This document shows, piece after piece, positions 40,494 to 48,978 of a DNA stretch of 49,104 nt (the first letter of the stretch is position 1; every line of letters starts with the position of its first letter). The position numbers were made by a program, and so were the translations under genes. The notes under the pieces are model-generated. The model was given only the letters and a program-made list of their open reading frames with translations. It did not search any database and had not been told where the DNA came from. This stretch comes from Armatimonadota bacterium (GTDB lineage Bacteria; Armatimonadota; UBA5829): assembly GCA_039679645.1 (NCBI GenBank), contig JBDKUO010000045.1, forward strand, positions 1-49,104. Reading direction: 5' to 3'.

Positions 40494-41741
40494 CTATTCC
40501 TCCGTGTCCGAACCATTCAGCATATAGCCCAGGCCGGTCGAGGTATACGGCGAAAACCCACCATAGCCCCTGACACTCGTAGCGGAATATTGAGTAAACT
40601 GGCAGCACAATCCTGCTAAATCAGTCTGATTGACTATCTTAAACATCAGGCTGTTAAGCCCACTGTGAAGAGTGATCGCAAATGGTCCATCATCGCCATA
40701 AACGACACCGCGACCCGCTGAACACACATTCTGATCTACACGTAAAATTTCTGGCGTTGCGTTACTTGTGTCATCACCATTGAGCCAGACCCGGCACCAG
40801 TCATTGCACCCTGTGTTGAGGTATACGCTCGGACTATCCGTTTGTGACCATATATAAAGGTGGACGTATATCACGCTGTGCTCTACATCTGCAGGAGCAA
40901 GCACGCTGTCCAGAGCCAGTATGTCGAACTGACTCTGCACGCGCTTCCAAGTGCAACTGCCCACCACATCACCGATCCTTGGCATAGCGGCAAACTCATC
41001 TACACCGGTATACGCTTTTATAAAATCAACGTCCAGCAGTTCGTAATCGTTGGTATGGCTCGAATCCTTGAACGGGCCGAGCACAAGCCATTCTCTGGGA
41101 TATTTATATTTGCCGGGGAAAGGAAGCGCATGAAATGCGCTGCCTGCATATGTCCAATCGGCGTATTCTCTTCTCATATACAGATTTGTGCCGTCTGCAA
41201 TACCTCGTACTCTCACTGCTTGGCCGGTGGTAGGCTTGGTCATAGATCCACAATAGACCTTTATTTGCGTTGCGCTTCCATCGCTGATCATAAAGTAGTT
41301 ACTGCCGGCGCTTTTTACCTTGCCCCATGTCAGAACAAAAAGCCCGCGGGCGTTGTCCTTGGCAAGCGCGGTGTTGTTCATCCCGTATGCTTCCAGAGGC
41401 ACGTAGGCGCCGGTCTTTTGAATAGTGCTGACATTTATATACTTGCCGGTAGTGTCTGAGGCGATGGCGCCGGTAATTGTCACGTCATCACCGATACCGA
41501 CTCCCTTTGCCGCAAGCGAGGATACATAAAACCGTGCGCCTTCCATACGATTGGTATCTTCGATGTGACCGTAATCAGTTGTTATTCCGCCTGTGCCGCC
41601 CACGGCAGTAATTCGAACATTTGCGAGATTGACAGAATCTCCAACATTTAAGTTACGAAGCCCAAGTTGAGCATATGACATGCTCGACACGGCAAGAATT
41701 CCAATAACGACCAACATTACAATTGACTTGAAATGGCTCAT
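40494..41741 (-). CDS. Secreted protein with tandem OB-fold-like region
   Basis: The 415-residue product has a signal peptide (MSHFKSIVMLVVIGILAVSS, then MSYAQ). The first 190 residues have two beta-rich segments like OB folds (VGDSVNLANVRITAVGG, VGIGDDVTITGAIASD; ARGLFVLTWGKVKS, TTGQAVRVRGIADGT). The C-terminal half has carbohydrate-binding-like character (WLVLGPFKDSSHTNDYE; VYLNTGCNDWCRVWLNGDD; HSGLNSLMFKIVNQ), which resembles modules of large secreted glycan-active proteins. No catalytic motif is recognised, so I assign no function. The start is ATG 41741, with GGAG 8 bases upstream; the GTG at 41750 overlaps that site. Confidence 0.65.
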   Translation of the reverse strand: MSHFKSIVMLVVIGILAVSSMSYAQLGLRNLNVGDSVNLANVRITAVGGTGGITTDYGHIEDTNRMEGARFYVSSLAAKGVGIGDDVTITGAIASDTTGKYINVSTIQKTGAYVPLEAYGMNNTALAKDNARGLFVLTWGKVKSAGSNYFMISDGSATQIKVYCGSMTKPTTGQAVRVRGIADGTNLYMRREYADWTYAGSAFHALPFPGKYKYPREWLVLGPFKDSSHTNDYELLDVDFIKAYTGVDEFAAMPRIGDVVGSCTWKRVQSQFDILALDSVLAPADVEHSVIYVHLYIWSQTDSPSVYLNTGCNDWCRVWLNGDDTSNATPEILRVDQNVCSAGRGVVYGDDGPFAITLHSGLNSLMFKIVNQTDLAGLCCQFTQYSATSVRGYGGFSPYTSTGLGYMLNGSDTEE

Positions 41742-41874
41742 ATCATGCACTCCGCCTTTCGCGCAGCCTACCCCACTCTGTAATCATTCCATTTTTATCA
41801 TGCAAGCACGCTAAAGTCAAGACAAATGCCACATTCCTTTAATCATATTTAGATCACTTTTAATCACATCAAAA

Positions 41875-42765
41875 TCAACGAACAAGGTCTGCGGCTGTAA
41901 GAACTGCCATACCAAGCACGCCCTGCCTGTGCGTTCTTTTGAGACTTGCCGCCATCTCCTGTGTAGTGCGGTTCATCTCGCGACTGGTCTCGTTCATTTC
42001 CTGGAGCGACGCGGTAAACTTAGGGATTTCACGGCTTACAGGTTCCATTGCCGTAAATGCCGCAGTAAGCTGATAGCCGGTCGCATCCAGACTTTTTTTC
42101 ATCTCGGGTAGAATTGAAAACTGGGTGTTCATTGTTTTAAGAAGTCCTTGCATTTCATCGAGGCCGCTACCTACATGATCGATCCCACTTGTAACGTTCT
42201 GAATATTTGCTGCAGTCTTGTCCAGACCGGCATTCGTCCGCTCTAATGCTTTTTGCAAACCGCCAAAACCGGGCAAGCCTGATGCCATACGCTCGACTGA
42301 ACTTCGCATTTGACGCACCTCGCCTCCCACGCCGGTCAAGCCGCTTGAAACATCCATGAGCCTGCCGGCTGTACTGGTCATGCAAGTGTTTGTGGCGATA
42401 AGTCTAGAATTGGTCATATCCATCTTGAGATTCATCGCCCTGGACTGATCAAGCGCTTTCTTGCCTGTGTCGGCCATTATCGGCATATAACTCATGTATT
42501 TCTCCATTCTCTTGACACCGGCATTTGTTTTGTCGATGGCTGAGAGCCTGGTCGAAAGCTCACTCATATCGGCAGCCATGGTTTCAACTTTGTCCAGCTT
42601 TGCAGATATAATCTTAAACTCGGCTACCAGGCTGCTTAGTAAATACAGAGCATATATCACCGCCACAAATTTGGCAATAAAAATGGCCCGGGATGTTATT
42701 CTGGAACCAATAGCCGTCATTGTTTTAGGCTTATGTGCGCGCTTTTCTCTGCTTGCAATACTCAT
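41875..42765 (-). CDS. Membrane-anchored coiled-coil protein, function unknown
   Basis: The 296-residue protein has a basic N-terminus, one membrane segment near 28-48 (AIFIAKFVAVIYALYLLSSL) and then about 230 residues of heptad-type coiled coil with many Met, Ser and Thr residues. The repeated plan (SSGLTGVGGEVRQMR, TSGIDHVGSGLDEMQ) recalls the linker of chemoreceptors or MlaD/MCE-type proteins. Signalling motifs of chemoreceptors are not seen. ATG 42765 has GGAGG 9 bases upstream. It lies after the anti-sigma factor gene but beyond a terminator, so it may have its own transcript. Confidence 0.7.
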   Translation of the reverse strand: MSIASREKRAHKPKTMTAIGSRITSRAIFIAKFVAVIYALYLLSSLVAEFKIISAKLDKVETMAADMSELSTRLSAIDKTNAGVKRMEKYMSYMPIMADTGKKALDQSRAMNLKMDMTNSRLIATNTCMTSTAGRLMDVSSGLTGVGGEVRQMRSSVERMASGLPGFGGLQKALERTNAGLDKTAANIQNVTSGIDHVGSGLDEMQGLLKTMNTQFSILPEMKKSLDATGYQLTAAFTAMEPVSREIPKFTASLQEMNETSREMNRTTQEMAASLKRTHRQGVLGMAVLTAADLVR

Positions 42766-42866
42766 ATTGCGTTTCCTCCCAGTCAGTAATAGCGTACACT
42801 TTTACCCTTCGATCAATATGTGGAAAACAATTAAGCATAGGAGGTTGCATTTGGGAGGATGGCAAT

Positions 42867-42888
42867 ACAAAAGGGGCTCGGAGGCCCC
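42867..42888 (-). terminator. Rho-independent terminator after the anti-sigma gene
   Basis: On the minus strand GGGGC, loop CTCCGA and GCCCC are followed by TTTTGTATTG. It lies about 33 bases after the stop of the anti-sigma gene, which is itself followed by an AT-rich repeat of TAGTATT units (42892-42930). Confidence 0.75.
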
Positions 42889-42891
42889 CTT

Positions 42892-42934
42892 AGTATTTAG
42901 TATTTAGTATTTGATATTTATTATTTGATATTTC
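42892..42934. repeat. AT-rich TAGTATT tandem repeat
   Basis: TAGTATT is repeated three times and followed by two TTGATATTTATTA-like units, overlapping the end of the anti-sigma gene. It belongs to the same loose AT-rich family as 8340, 9771, 9915, 22331 and 44417. Confidence 0.55.
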
Positions 42935-44249
42935 CTGTTTTGTAGAGCAGGTCTTTGGCCAGAGGGGAGTTTCTGTTTGAGCGTCTCAATTCTCTATACT
43001 CCTGTCGGGCTTCATCATAGAGACCAACCGATTCATATGCCGCTCCAAGCGCAATATGCGAGCCGGGAAGCGTCCTCTTAACTTTTTGGATCGAAGAACA
43101 ACCATCCGAAGAGAGCACAAAGAACTTAACCGGCTTAGACTCCGCCCATGAATCGCTCTCGCTGAACCTTACTCCGACACGCCATATATACCCTGCGCCC
43201 CTTGCAAGCGACTTCGGCAGAGTAATGGAATTCTTATCTGTTGTGATCTCGCTTACAAGCTGGAATTGCGAATCATATACGCGAACTCTATAAGAATCAG
43301 CCAGATTTACCTTGGACCAGGTAAGTGTCGGCCTGTCGGCCATTACTACCTTGCCAATCGGCGCGGCCGGCTTTGGCGCATTGGGAGAAGGAGTATACCC
43401 TGCCCCATTGTCTCTCAAATGAACCTCTGCCATAGCATACTGAGCCGTTTTTGCATGTGTGACCTTACCGGTTCGGAGTTTCTCTTCTATAGAGGCTGCA
43501 ATCTTAGCCTCAAGCGCAGTCCTGGGTGCGCCGCTTGCATCAGCAAAGACCATCCGCCCATTGCGCTTGATTACACTATAGTTTCCGTCCTTGAGGATAA
43601 CCCTGGACTTAGGCTCAGGCTTGGCAGAAACTTTATCCGGCTCTGCAGCAGGTGTGCCAACATTCGGTTTCACACCAGCCGCACTTTTGCCCGGCTTGGG
43701 CTGCAGATTAGATACATTAGGTTTGATCTGATCGACCACAGGCGGTTTCGCAGCCACCATAGTCGGCAACTTGGGCGCTGAAGTGAAAGAACCGATCACT
43801 ATAGCCGCTCCTGCGATAACAGCCGCTCCTGCAAAGCCCGCAAATACGCGCTTCCAAATGCCGAAGCCATGGCTTGCAGCACGGCGTGTTGCCATCGGAT
43901 GGACCGTAATCTTCTCACGAAGCGCGGCATGCGAGCGCATTTCACGAATTTGCTCGACGTCGGCAAAGCACGCCTCACATAAGTGTATATGCGATTGTAT
44001 TGAAACCATCCGGTCCGAAGGCAGAGCGCCGTCGACAAATGCCGATATATCTTCGTACTCAGGGCAGTCGTCCATACCCAGCAGTGACGCGCCCAACTCT
44101 GCCGCGGCCTTTTTCAGCGGTGCTATATCACCGAGCGCCGCCCGGCAGTTGGAGCATGAGCTTATGTGCTCGTCAATCTCGATCATCCTCTCGGGATCGA
44201 GCCTGGCCTCTACGTAAGTCTTAAGTTCTTTCTTATCTATACACTTCAT
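42921..44249 (-). CDS. Transmembrane anti-sigma factor with two zinc fingers
   Basis: The 442-residue product has two anti-sigma zinc-finger modules: H28-x3-C32-x2-C35 with C3, and H87-x3-C91-x2-C94. A single membrane segment follows near 135-155 (VFAGFAGAAVIAGAAIVIGS). Beyond it lie a Pro/Lys-rich, presumably extracytoplasmic, spacer of about 60 residues, a small KDGNYSVIKRNGRMVFADASG segment, a fibronectin-like domain near 300-400 (YRVRVYDSQFQLVSEITT) and a TPR-like end. The zinc-finger part should hold a sigma factor in the cytoplasm. It lies immediately downstream of a sigma-70-like gene on the same strand, so these two are probably partners. Length and tail are larger than in simple anti-sigma proteins. 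Confidence 0.85.
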   Translation of the reverse strand: MKCIDKKELKTYVEARLDPERMIEIDEHISSCSNCRAALGDIAPLKKAAAELGASLLGMDDCPEYEDISAFVDGALPSDRMVSIQSHIHLCEACFADVEQIREMRSHAALREKITVHPMATRRAASHGFGIWKRVFAGFAGAAVIAGAAIVIGSFTSAPKLPTMVAAKPPVVDQIKPNVSNLQPKPGKSAAGVKPNVGTPAAEPDKVSAKPEPKSRVILKDGNYSVIKRNGRMVFADASGAPRTALEAKIAASIEEKLRTGKVTHAKTAQYAMAEVHLRDNGAGYTPSPNAPKPAAPIGKVVMADRPTLTWSKVNLADSYRVRVYDSQFQLVSEITTDKNSITLPKSLARGAGYIWRVGVRFSESDSWAESKPVKFFVLSSDGCSSIQKVKRTLPGSHIALGAAYESVGLYDEARQEYRELRRSNRNSPLAKDLLYKTGNIK

Positions 44250-44416
44250 CGCATTGTACCTACGATTTGTTAAGACGCGTCATACAGGCAAATGTTGCCA
44301 GAAAATATATCGGCTTAAGAAACTGTTATATTTACCAGGAGAAGTAATTGCAAAAGTCCTAAAACCCAGTCATTTGGTGCGCAGTGAGAGACCAGCTTTT
44401 CACAACGTCAAATTCA

Positions 44417-44447
44417 AAATAATCAATATAAAATACTAGATAATCAA
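44417..44447. repeat. AT-rich dispersed element between sigma and anti-sigma genes
   Basis: AAAATAATCAATATAAAATA followed by CTAGATAATCA is an AT-rich relative of the element at 8340. It is in the 198-base gap after the sigma gene stop; the gap has no other obvious element. Confidence 0.45.
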
Positions 44448-45506
44448 TCAGATCAGGGCTTGTTCTTCGTCGAGAGAAAGAGCGGATTTCTTAGTACGCC
44501 TGCGAATTCTACCCCAGGCCTTGAACCGGACACTCGGCACGGCTCTTGCCTGAATGCCAAGCTCATCAGCTGTGGCGGCATCCGGCACAGGCAGCTTATT
44601 TATCAAAGACGCAAGCTCCCGCATGTTTATCTCCAGCGATTTTGCCACTTCTTTCAGACCGACTGCCGAACCGAGTGCCATAACCTGGTCACCGGCCATC
44701 CCATAGAGCAGAGCCTTGCGCTGTTTGATTGAGAGCTGGACGAATTCCTTCCAGAACCAGTCGATCACATGAGCGAACCAGCCGGAGTCGACAACCTGTT
44801 TCTCAACATCCGAGTCGGGCGAGACGAGCCACTCCAGAGGCGCACCACTCTCATCATCACCATCAGGCTGTGAATCGATGGAGAGTGGTTCGGTCGTACG
44901 TGTCTGCCTGAGATCGGTAATGCAGCTTGTAAGCACGTCAATCTCGACAGGACCACTGCAGCAATCAAATATGGCGGAAGCCAGTTCATAGGTAGCCAGC
45001 TCCTGCGGGTCACGATTGTTCAGATACTTGCTGCGGAAGGATGCCTGGTTGTCGATAATCTCGCGGCACTTTGCGCTCGCATGCTTTGATGAACCGAGCC
45101 AATCGGCAAAACCGCATATGCGCGCGCCGCTATCAGGGTGCTGCCAGAGCGCAAAGCCCTCGATATTTGCCTTGCCTGAGAAAATTTCAAGCAGCTCGAG
45201 CTTAAGGTTATACCATGTCGGACGCTTGCGGCGAATGGCGTCGCAGTAGCGATTGTGAACCGCGCGCCTGATGAAAGCCTCGAAGTTATCGATGCCGGTC
45301 TCGGACTGCCCAAGCTTGAGCATGTTTATCTTGGTCCAGATTGCAAGGATGCAGTCTTCCTCAAAATCTTCGAGATCGGCGATCTCACGCTTGCCGATCG
45401 ACCTGTGTACAAGGTCTCTGACGCTATCCGAAAGATCATCCCAATATTCGTCACCGGAGTTGCCCGGCGAGTTTATATATGCCTCAAGCAGGCCTTGTGC
45501 GTCCAT
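44448..45506 (-). CDS. Sigma-70-like (ECF-type) RNA polymerase sigma factor, atypical
   Basis: The 352-residue product has a region 2 near 45-105: DFEEDCILAIWTKINMLKLG, then NFEAFIRRAVHNRYCDAIRR and KRPTWYNLKLE. It also has a helix-turn-helix-like region 4 near 258-300 (LSIKQRKALLYGMAG, then LKEVAKSLEINMRELASLINK), separated by about 150 residues, which is far longer than the usual linker of short ECF factors. Region 3 is absent. It should direct RNA polymerase to a small set of promoters under control of the membrane anti-sigma factor 198 bases downstream. The start ATG 45506 has GAGG 5 bases upstream. Region 4 is diverged, so DNA-binding details are uncertain. Confidence 0.78.
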   Translation of the reverse strand: MDAQGLLEAYINSPGNSGDEYWDDLSDSVRDLVHRSIGKREIADLEDFEEDCILAIWTKINMLKLGQSETGIDNFEAFIRRAVHNRYCDAIRRKRPTWYNLKLELLEIFSGKANIEGFALWQHPDSGARICGFADWLGSSKHASAKCREIIDNQASFRSKYLNNRDPQELATYELASAIFDCCSGPVEIDVLTSCITDLRQTRTTEPLSIDSQPDGDDESGAPLEWLVSPDSDVEKQVVDSGWFAHVIDWFWKEFVQLSIKQRKALLYGMAGDQVMALGSAVGLKEVAKSLEINMRELASLINKLPVPDAATADELGIQARAVPSVRFKAWGRIRRRTKKSALSLDEEQALI

Positions 45507-45621
45507 ATAACCTCAAGCTTATAATTCACAATGAAACCGACTGAAAGCGGAATGTGGAAAGTGGAAAGCCCAAAACAGGCTGCTTCATGCTTTCAGCTTT
45601 CCACTGTCCTCTGTAAGATAT
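45507..45621. other. 115-base gap between CHAT and sigma genes
   Basis: It holds GTGGAAAG and CTTTCCAC arms (45561-45568 and 45596-45603) around a 27-base loop. On the minus strand this would be a hairpin between the two genes. No promoter matching the two strong ones was seen. Confidence 0.5.
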
Positions 45622-48600
45622 TTACCACGGACATCCGTAAAGAGCAAAACAAGCCCAATAAAACGGGTGAGCATATTGTTTGCCGTCTATGGCGGCAAGT
45701 TGGGCGGACCGCAGAGACTCGATTCTGGATTTGCCGCCCGTCAGGCCGCGATAAAACCCGCCCATTATATTAGACGCAGATTTATCCGATACCTTCCACA
45801 AACCACCTAATATAGATTTCGCTCCTACCATGGAAAATACCTCCGCAGCGCACGACGGACCTGAGGATATCGGGTCGGAAGAGGAAATAGAATCACATGC
45901 GGAGAGTACGACGAGATTCAGATGCGAATTATTGACCGATGAGAGCTCGTCTATTGTGACGCTGCCATCGGAACCGCCCTGCGCAGCAAGCGACAGTTCA
46001 AACTTATTGGGGTCAATCTTGTGATGGGCGGCAATGTGCAGCACATTTGCCCTGCTCGCTTCTTTGATGAAATTTGCGCTGGTTGCATTTTGGCCGACAT
46101 ACCACCCGCTGTTCAAATACAACGCCTTTATTGCTCTAGCCTCATCCTGAGCACCGGGCAAATTGTTGTCAGGGTCGACAAAGATCGCGAGCCTGTCGGA
46201 CTTTGAATCGATCTTGCTGCTTTCATCAATCAGATTGTCGAGCATGCCATGATCATGATCAAGATAACTGATCCCGTATTCCCTTATGAGAAACCTTGGG
46301 ACATGCTCAGCGTTCGGGTCCGAGGGTTCGAGCAGGGCATGCATCGGGATGCCCACAAGCTCATCGGGCAGAGCGAAGTGAAGAGTCTGGGCGCTCTCGA
46401 TATCCTGCTTTATGGGTGCAATCAATATATTATACAGCCCCTCCAAGGGCTTGCGGATCTCGGTAAAGGACTGAGACTGCCAGTCGTTGACCGGCGGCGT
46501 AGGTATGCCCGCCCTCTGACTATCTTCGCAGTCCTTAAGAGCAGTCCGGAGATCGGATATCTGCTTTTCCAGGTCTCCTCTCGATATGCGGATCTGCCTG
46601 CATATGGACTTTTCATATTTGCAGACAAACACATATGCAGACGTATCCGTAAGCATATACTCAACTACAGTGCCGAACCTGGGCAGCACATTGCGCTTAC
46701 TGTACAGGTCAAGAGGGTCAACGGGAAGAGAGTTAAACACTGACGGGTTTTGCGTTCTGAGCATCAGGCATACCTGCCAGTAATCCGCCCAATTATCAGC
46801 CAGAAGCCTGTCACCGCCGGAAATGCCGTTATCATCCGTCCGCCCACTCCCGGCGACAATATCCAACGACTGCGCAAACTTCGCGATCTTGGGATTTGCA
46901 TCCTTTTTCATTTGGCTGATGCGTTCCGGAAGCCATGAGAACCGTGCGACTTTCTGAAGCAGGGCCTTTGCATCGTCTGCTCTATCTTCAAGGACATAAG
47001 CAGCCGCCAGATTGCAGTAGATGTTCATAATGATCTCGCTATGAGATGAATTGAGCGAAGGATCAATCTTATCACCAGCTGCTTTGGATTCCATGTCGTT
47101 CAGGCTGGTTTCAAGCGTATCACGCGCATCATCCCTTCGGCCTGCAGACATTTGGGCGTCGGCAAGCTTGAGAGAGACTTCATATGCTGCCCATGAATCA
47201 CCCACTTGAGAAGTATATCTGATACGCGCATCCTGCAGGTTGCGGATCGCTTCTTCATACTGCCCGTATTTGGCATAAAGAGTTCCACGCGCCTCCAGGA
47301 CACTGGCAAACCCGCGCAGATTGCCTGAGTTCTCAAGAATTGGGACAAGCTCGGTAAAGCTTTCGAACGCATTTTGCGGGTCACCCATCTCTATGAACGC
47401 AGGCACCATATCATACTGGACTATATCTGCGGCCAGTGACTTTTTGTTCGCTTTCATGGCAGTCATGGCAGCATCGCGCCTCACTACCAGCGACTGCTTC
47501 GACTTGCCCTGTGCATCAAGCGCATCCGCATATTTACGAAGTGCGGTTATTTTCTGATCCGCCATTGCCATGATCGGATATAGATCGGCAATCCTCTTCC
47601 ACGCGGAAGCGGATTTGTCGAACTTGCCCAACTCCATATATGCCGATGCGCCTATTTCGGCCTTGACCTGACGCGCTTGACGGGTATTCTCGTTGGCCAT
47701 AGGGTTGTTTTCGAGATTGGCGATAGCGGCATCGCCGGCTGCGGCAGCAGAGCTTAGTATCTTTTCCCGATTGCGTCTGGCCGCGGCTGATTTTGCATCC
47801 TGGCGCGCAGCGGCATATACCTCAGAAAGCATCTCATATGTCTTTGCAATGAGTATCGCATTACCCGACGAATTGCAATCGCGCCCGGCTTCATTGAGCA
47901 GGTCCAGCGCTTGCGGAATGTTGCCTCGTTCTTTGCATAGATCCGCGACGGAGAGCAGATTGGTTACCAGTTCGGAATAGGACCGCTTGGCATACGCCCA
48001 GACGCGAAGCTGATCCAGACCCTCGGTCATCAGTTGCAGTGCCCTGGTGGTATCTCCGGCGGCCCTTGAGGCGTCCCCTGCCCTCATATACTCACGGCCT
48101 GCAAAACGGTATCCGCTGGGATCCAGACCGGCAAGAAACACCCACTGCCGAGCGGCCAGATTGTAGTTGTCTATAGCATCGGAATAGTTGCCGGTCTCAA
48201 AGTCGAGCCAGCCGCAATCGTCGTAGATGATCGCACTCGAACGTCTGCAGTTGTATAATGTGAATGTCAGAGATGCACTCTTATAACACCACTCTTCAGC
48301 ATCGCGATATCTGGCCATACCATATAGATAATGGTCTCCAAGCTCCTTCTGAGCTACTGCGCCTGAGATATCCAGGTGCAGCCTCTGACACATATCGATA
48401 ACGGCAGACAGTGAATTGACCGCCTGAGTCGGATACGATTCTTTGTAGTCCACAGCTCTTTTGTACTCAGTGCGCAAATTTATCAGCAGAGACGCTTCGT
48501 CGCTACGTTCCACAGTTGACTGAGTAGACTTGTCCGCCGACTGGAGAGTTGAAAAAATCTGCTGCGCTGAATTGACCAGGGGATCATTGAGCCTTTTTGT

Positions 48601-48885
48601 GAGGGCCGGTATAACCGTGGTAATATTCGCGATATCAAGTGGTATGTCCGATTGTCTGACCATCCACTTGTAGACAATTAAATCTATGGCTAGATGAACC
48701 GACTCCGTAGGGATGGCTTTTACCACGAAATCGACACGTTCGGAAAGCGGGATTTTTGACGCTTGGGTAAGCTGAGCCAGCATTCGGCCCTTCTTTGCGG
48801 CTGTCTGAGACCAGCAAGCGCCGGATGCAAATATTATAATCAGGACCAAAGCCCCGATGAATTGGGCTAATCTTCTAATAAACAA
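45622..48885 (-). CDS. Exported TPR-CHAT protein (caspase-like peptidase domain)
   Basis: The 1087-residue product has an N-terminal signal-like segment (FIGALVLIIIFASGACWSQ) that might be a lipoprotein or signal-peptide end. About 700 residues of helical tetratricopeptide-type repeats follow, for example EEAIRNLQDARIRYTSQVGD and the units around 290-480. The C-terminal 300 residues form a CHAT domain: H954 in NVLHIAAHHK and C997 in VVLSACDS, plus ILGGLWKVSD and a PFYWACFALYG end. CHAT domains belong to the caspase-like clan and many are proteases. The start is TTG 48885 with GGTGG just upstream; no ATG fits. It precedes the sigma and anti-sigma genes on the same strand by 115 bases. Confidence 0.85.
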   Translation of the reverse strand: MFIRRLAQFIGALVLIIIFASGACWSQTAAKKGRMLAQLTQASKIPLSERVDFVVKAIPTESVHLAIDLIVYKWMVRQSDIPLDIANITTVIPALTKRLNDPLVNSAQQIFSTLQSADKSTQSTVERSDEASLLINLRTEYKRAVDYKESYPTQAVNSLSAVIDMCQRLHLDISGAVAQKELGDHYLYGMARYRDAEEWCYKSASLTFTLYNCRRSSAIIYDDCGWLDFETGNYSDAIDNYNLAARQWVFLAGLDPSGYRFAGREYMRAGDASRAAGDTTRALQLMTEGLDQLRVWAYAKRSYSELVTNLLSVADLCKERGNIPQALDLLNEAGRDCNSSGNAILIAKTYEMLSEVYAAARQDAKSAAARRNREKILSSAAAAGDAAIANLENNPMANENTRQARQVKAEIGASAYMELGKFDKSASAWKRIADLYPIMAMADQKITALRKYADALDAQGKSKQSLVVRRDAAMTAMKANKKSLAADIVQYDMVPAFIEMGDPQNAFESFTELVPILENSGNLRGFASVLEARGTLYAKYGQYEEAIRNLQDARIRYTSQVGDSWAAYEVSLKLADAQMSAGRRDDARDTLETSLNDMESKAAGDKIDPSLNSSHSEIIMNIYCNLAAAYVLEDRADDAKALLQKVARFSWLPERISQMKKDANPKIAKFAQSLDIVAGSGRTDDNGISGGDRLLADNWADYWQVCLMLRTQNPSVFNSLPVDPLDLYSKRNVLPRFGTVVEYMLTDTSAYVFVCKYEKSICRQIRISRGDLEKQISDLRTALKDCEDSQRAGIPTPPVNDWQSQSFTEIRKPLEGLYNILIAPIKQDIESAQTLHFALPDELVGIPMHALLEPSDPNAEHVPRFLIREYGISYLDHDHGMLDNLIDESSKIDSKSDRLAIFVDPDNNLPGAQDEARAIKALYLNSGWYVGQNATSANFIKEASRANVLHIAAHHKIDPNKFELSLAAQGGSDGSVTIDELSSVNNSHLNLVVLSACDSISSSDPISSGPSCAAEVFSMVGAKSILGGLWKVSDKSASNIMGGFYRGLTGGKSRIESLRSAQLAAIDGKQYAHPFYWACFALYGCPW

Positions 48886-48978
48886 AATCCACCCGCGCAG
48901 TTATGTGATAGGTAGAGAGCCAGGTAACCCATGTAAGATTCTATCACATTGGACTGCCTCTTGGATATCACAAAACCC

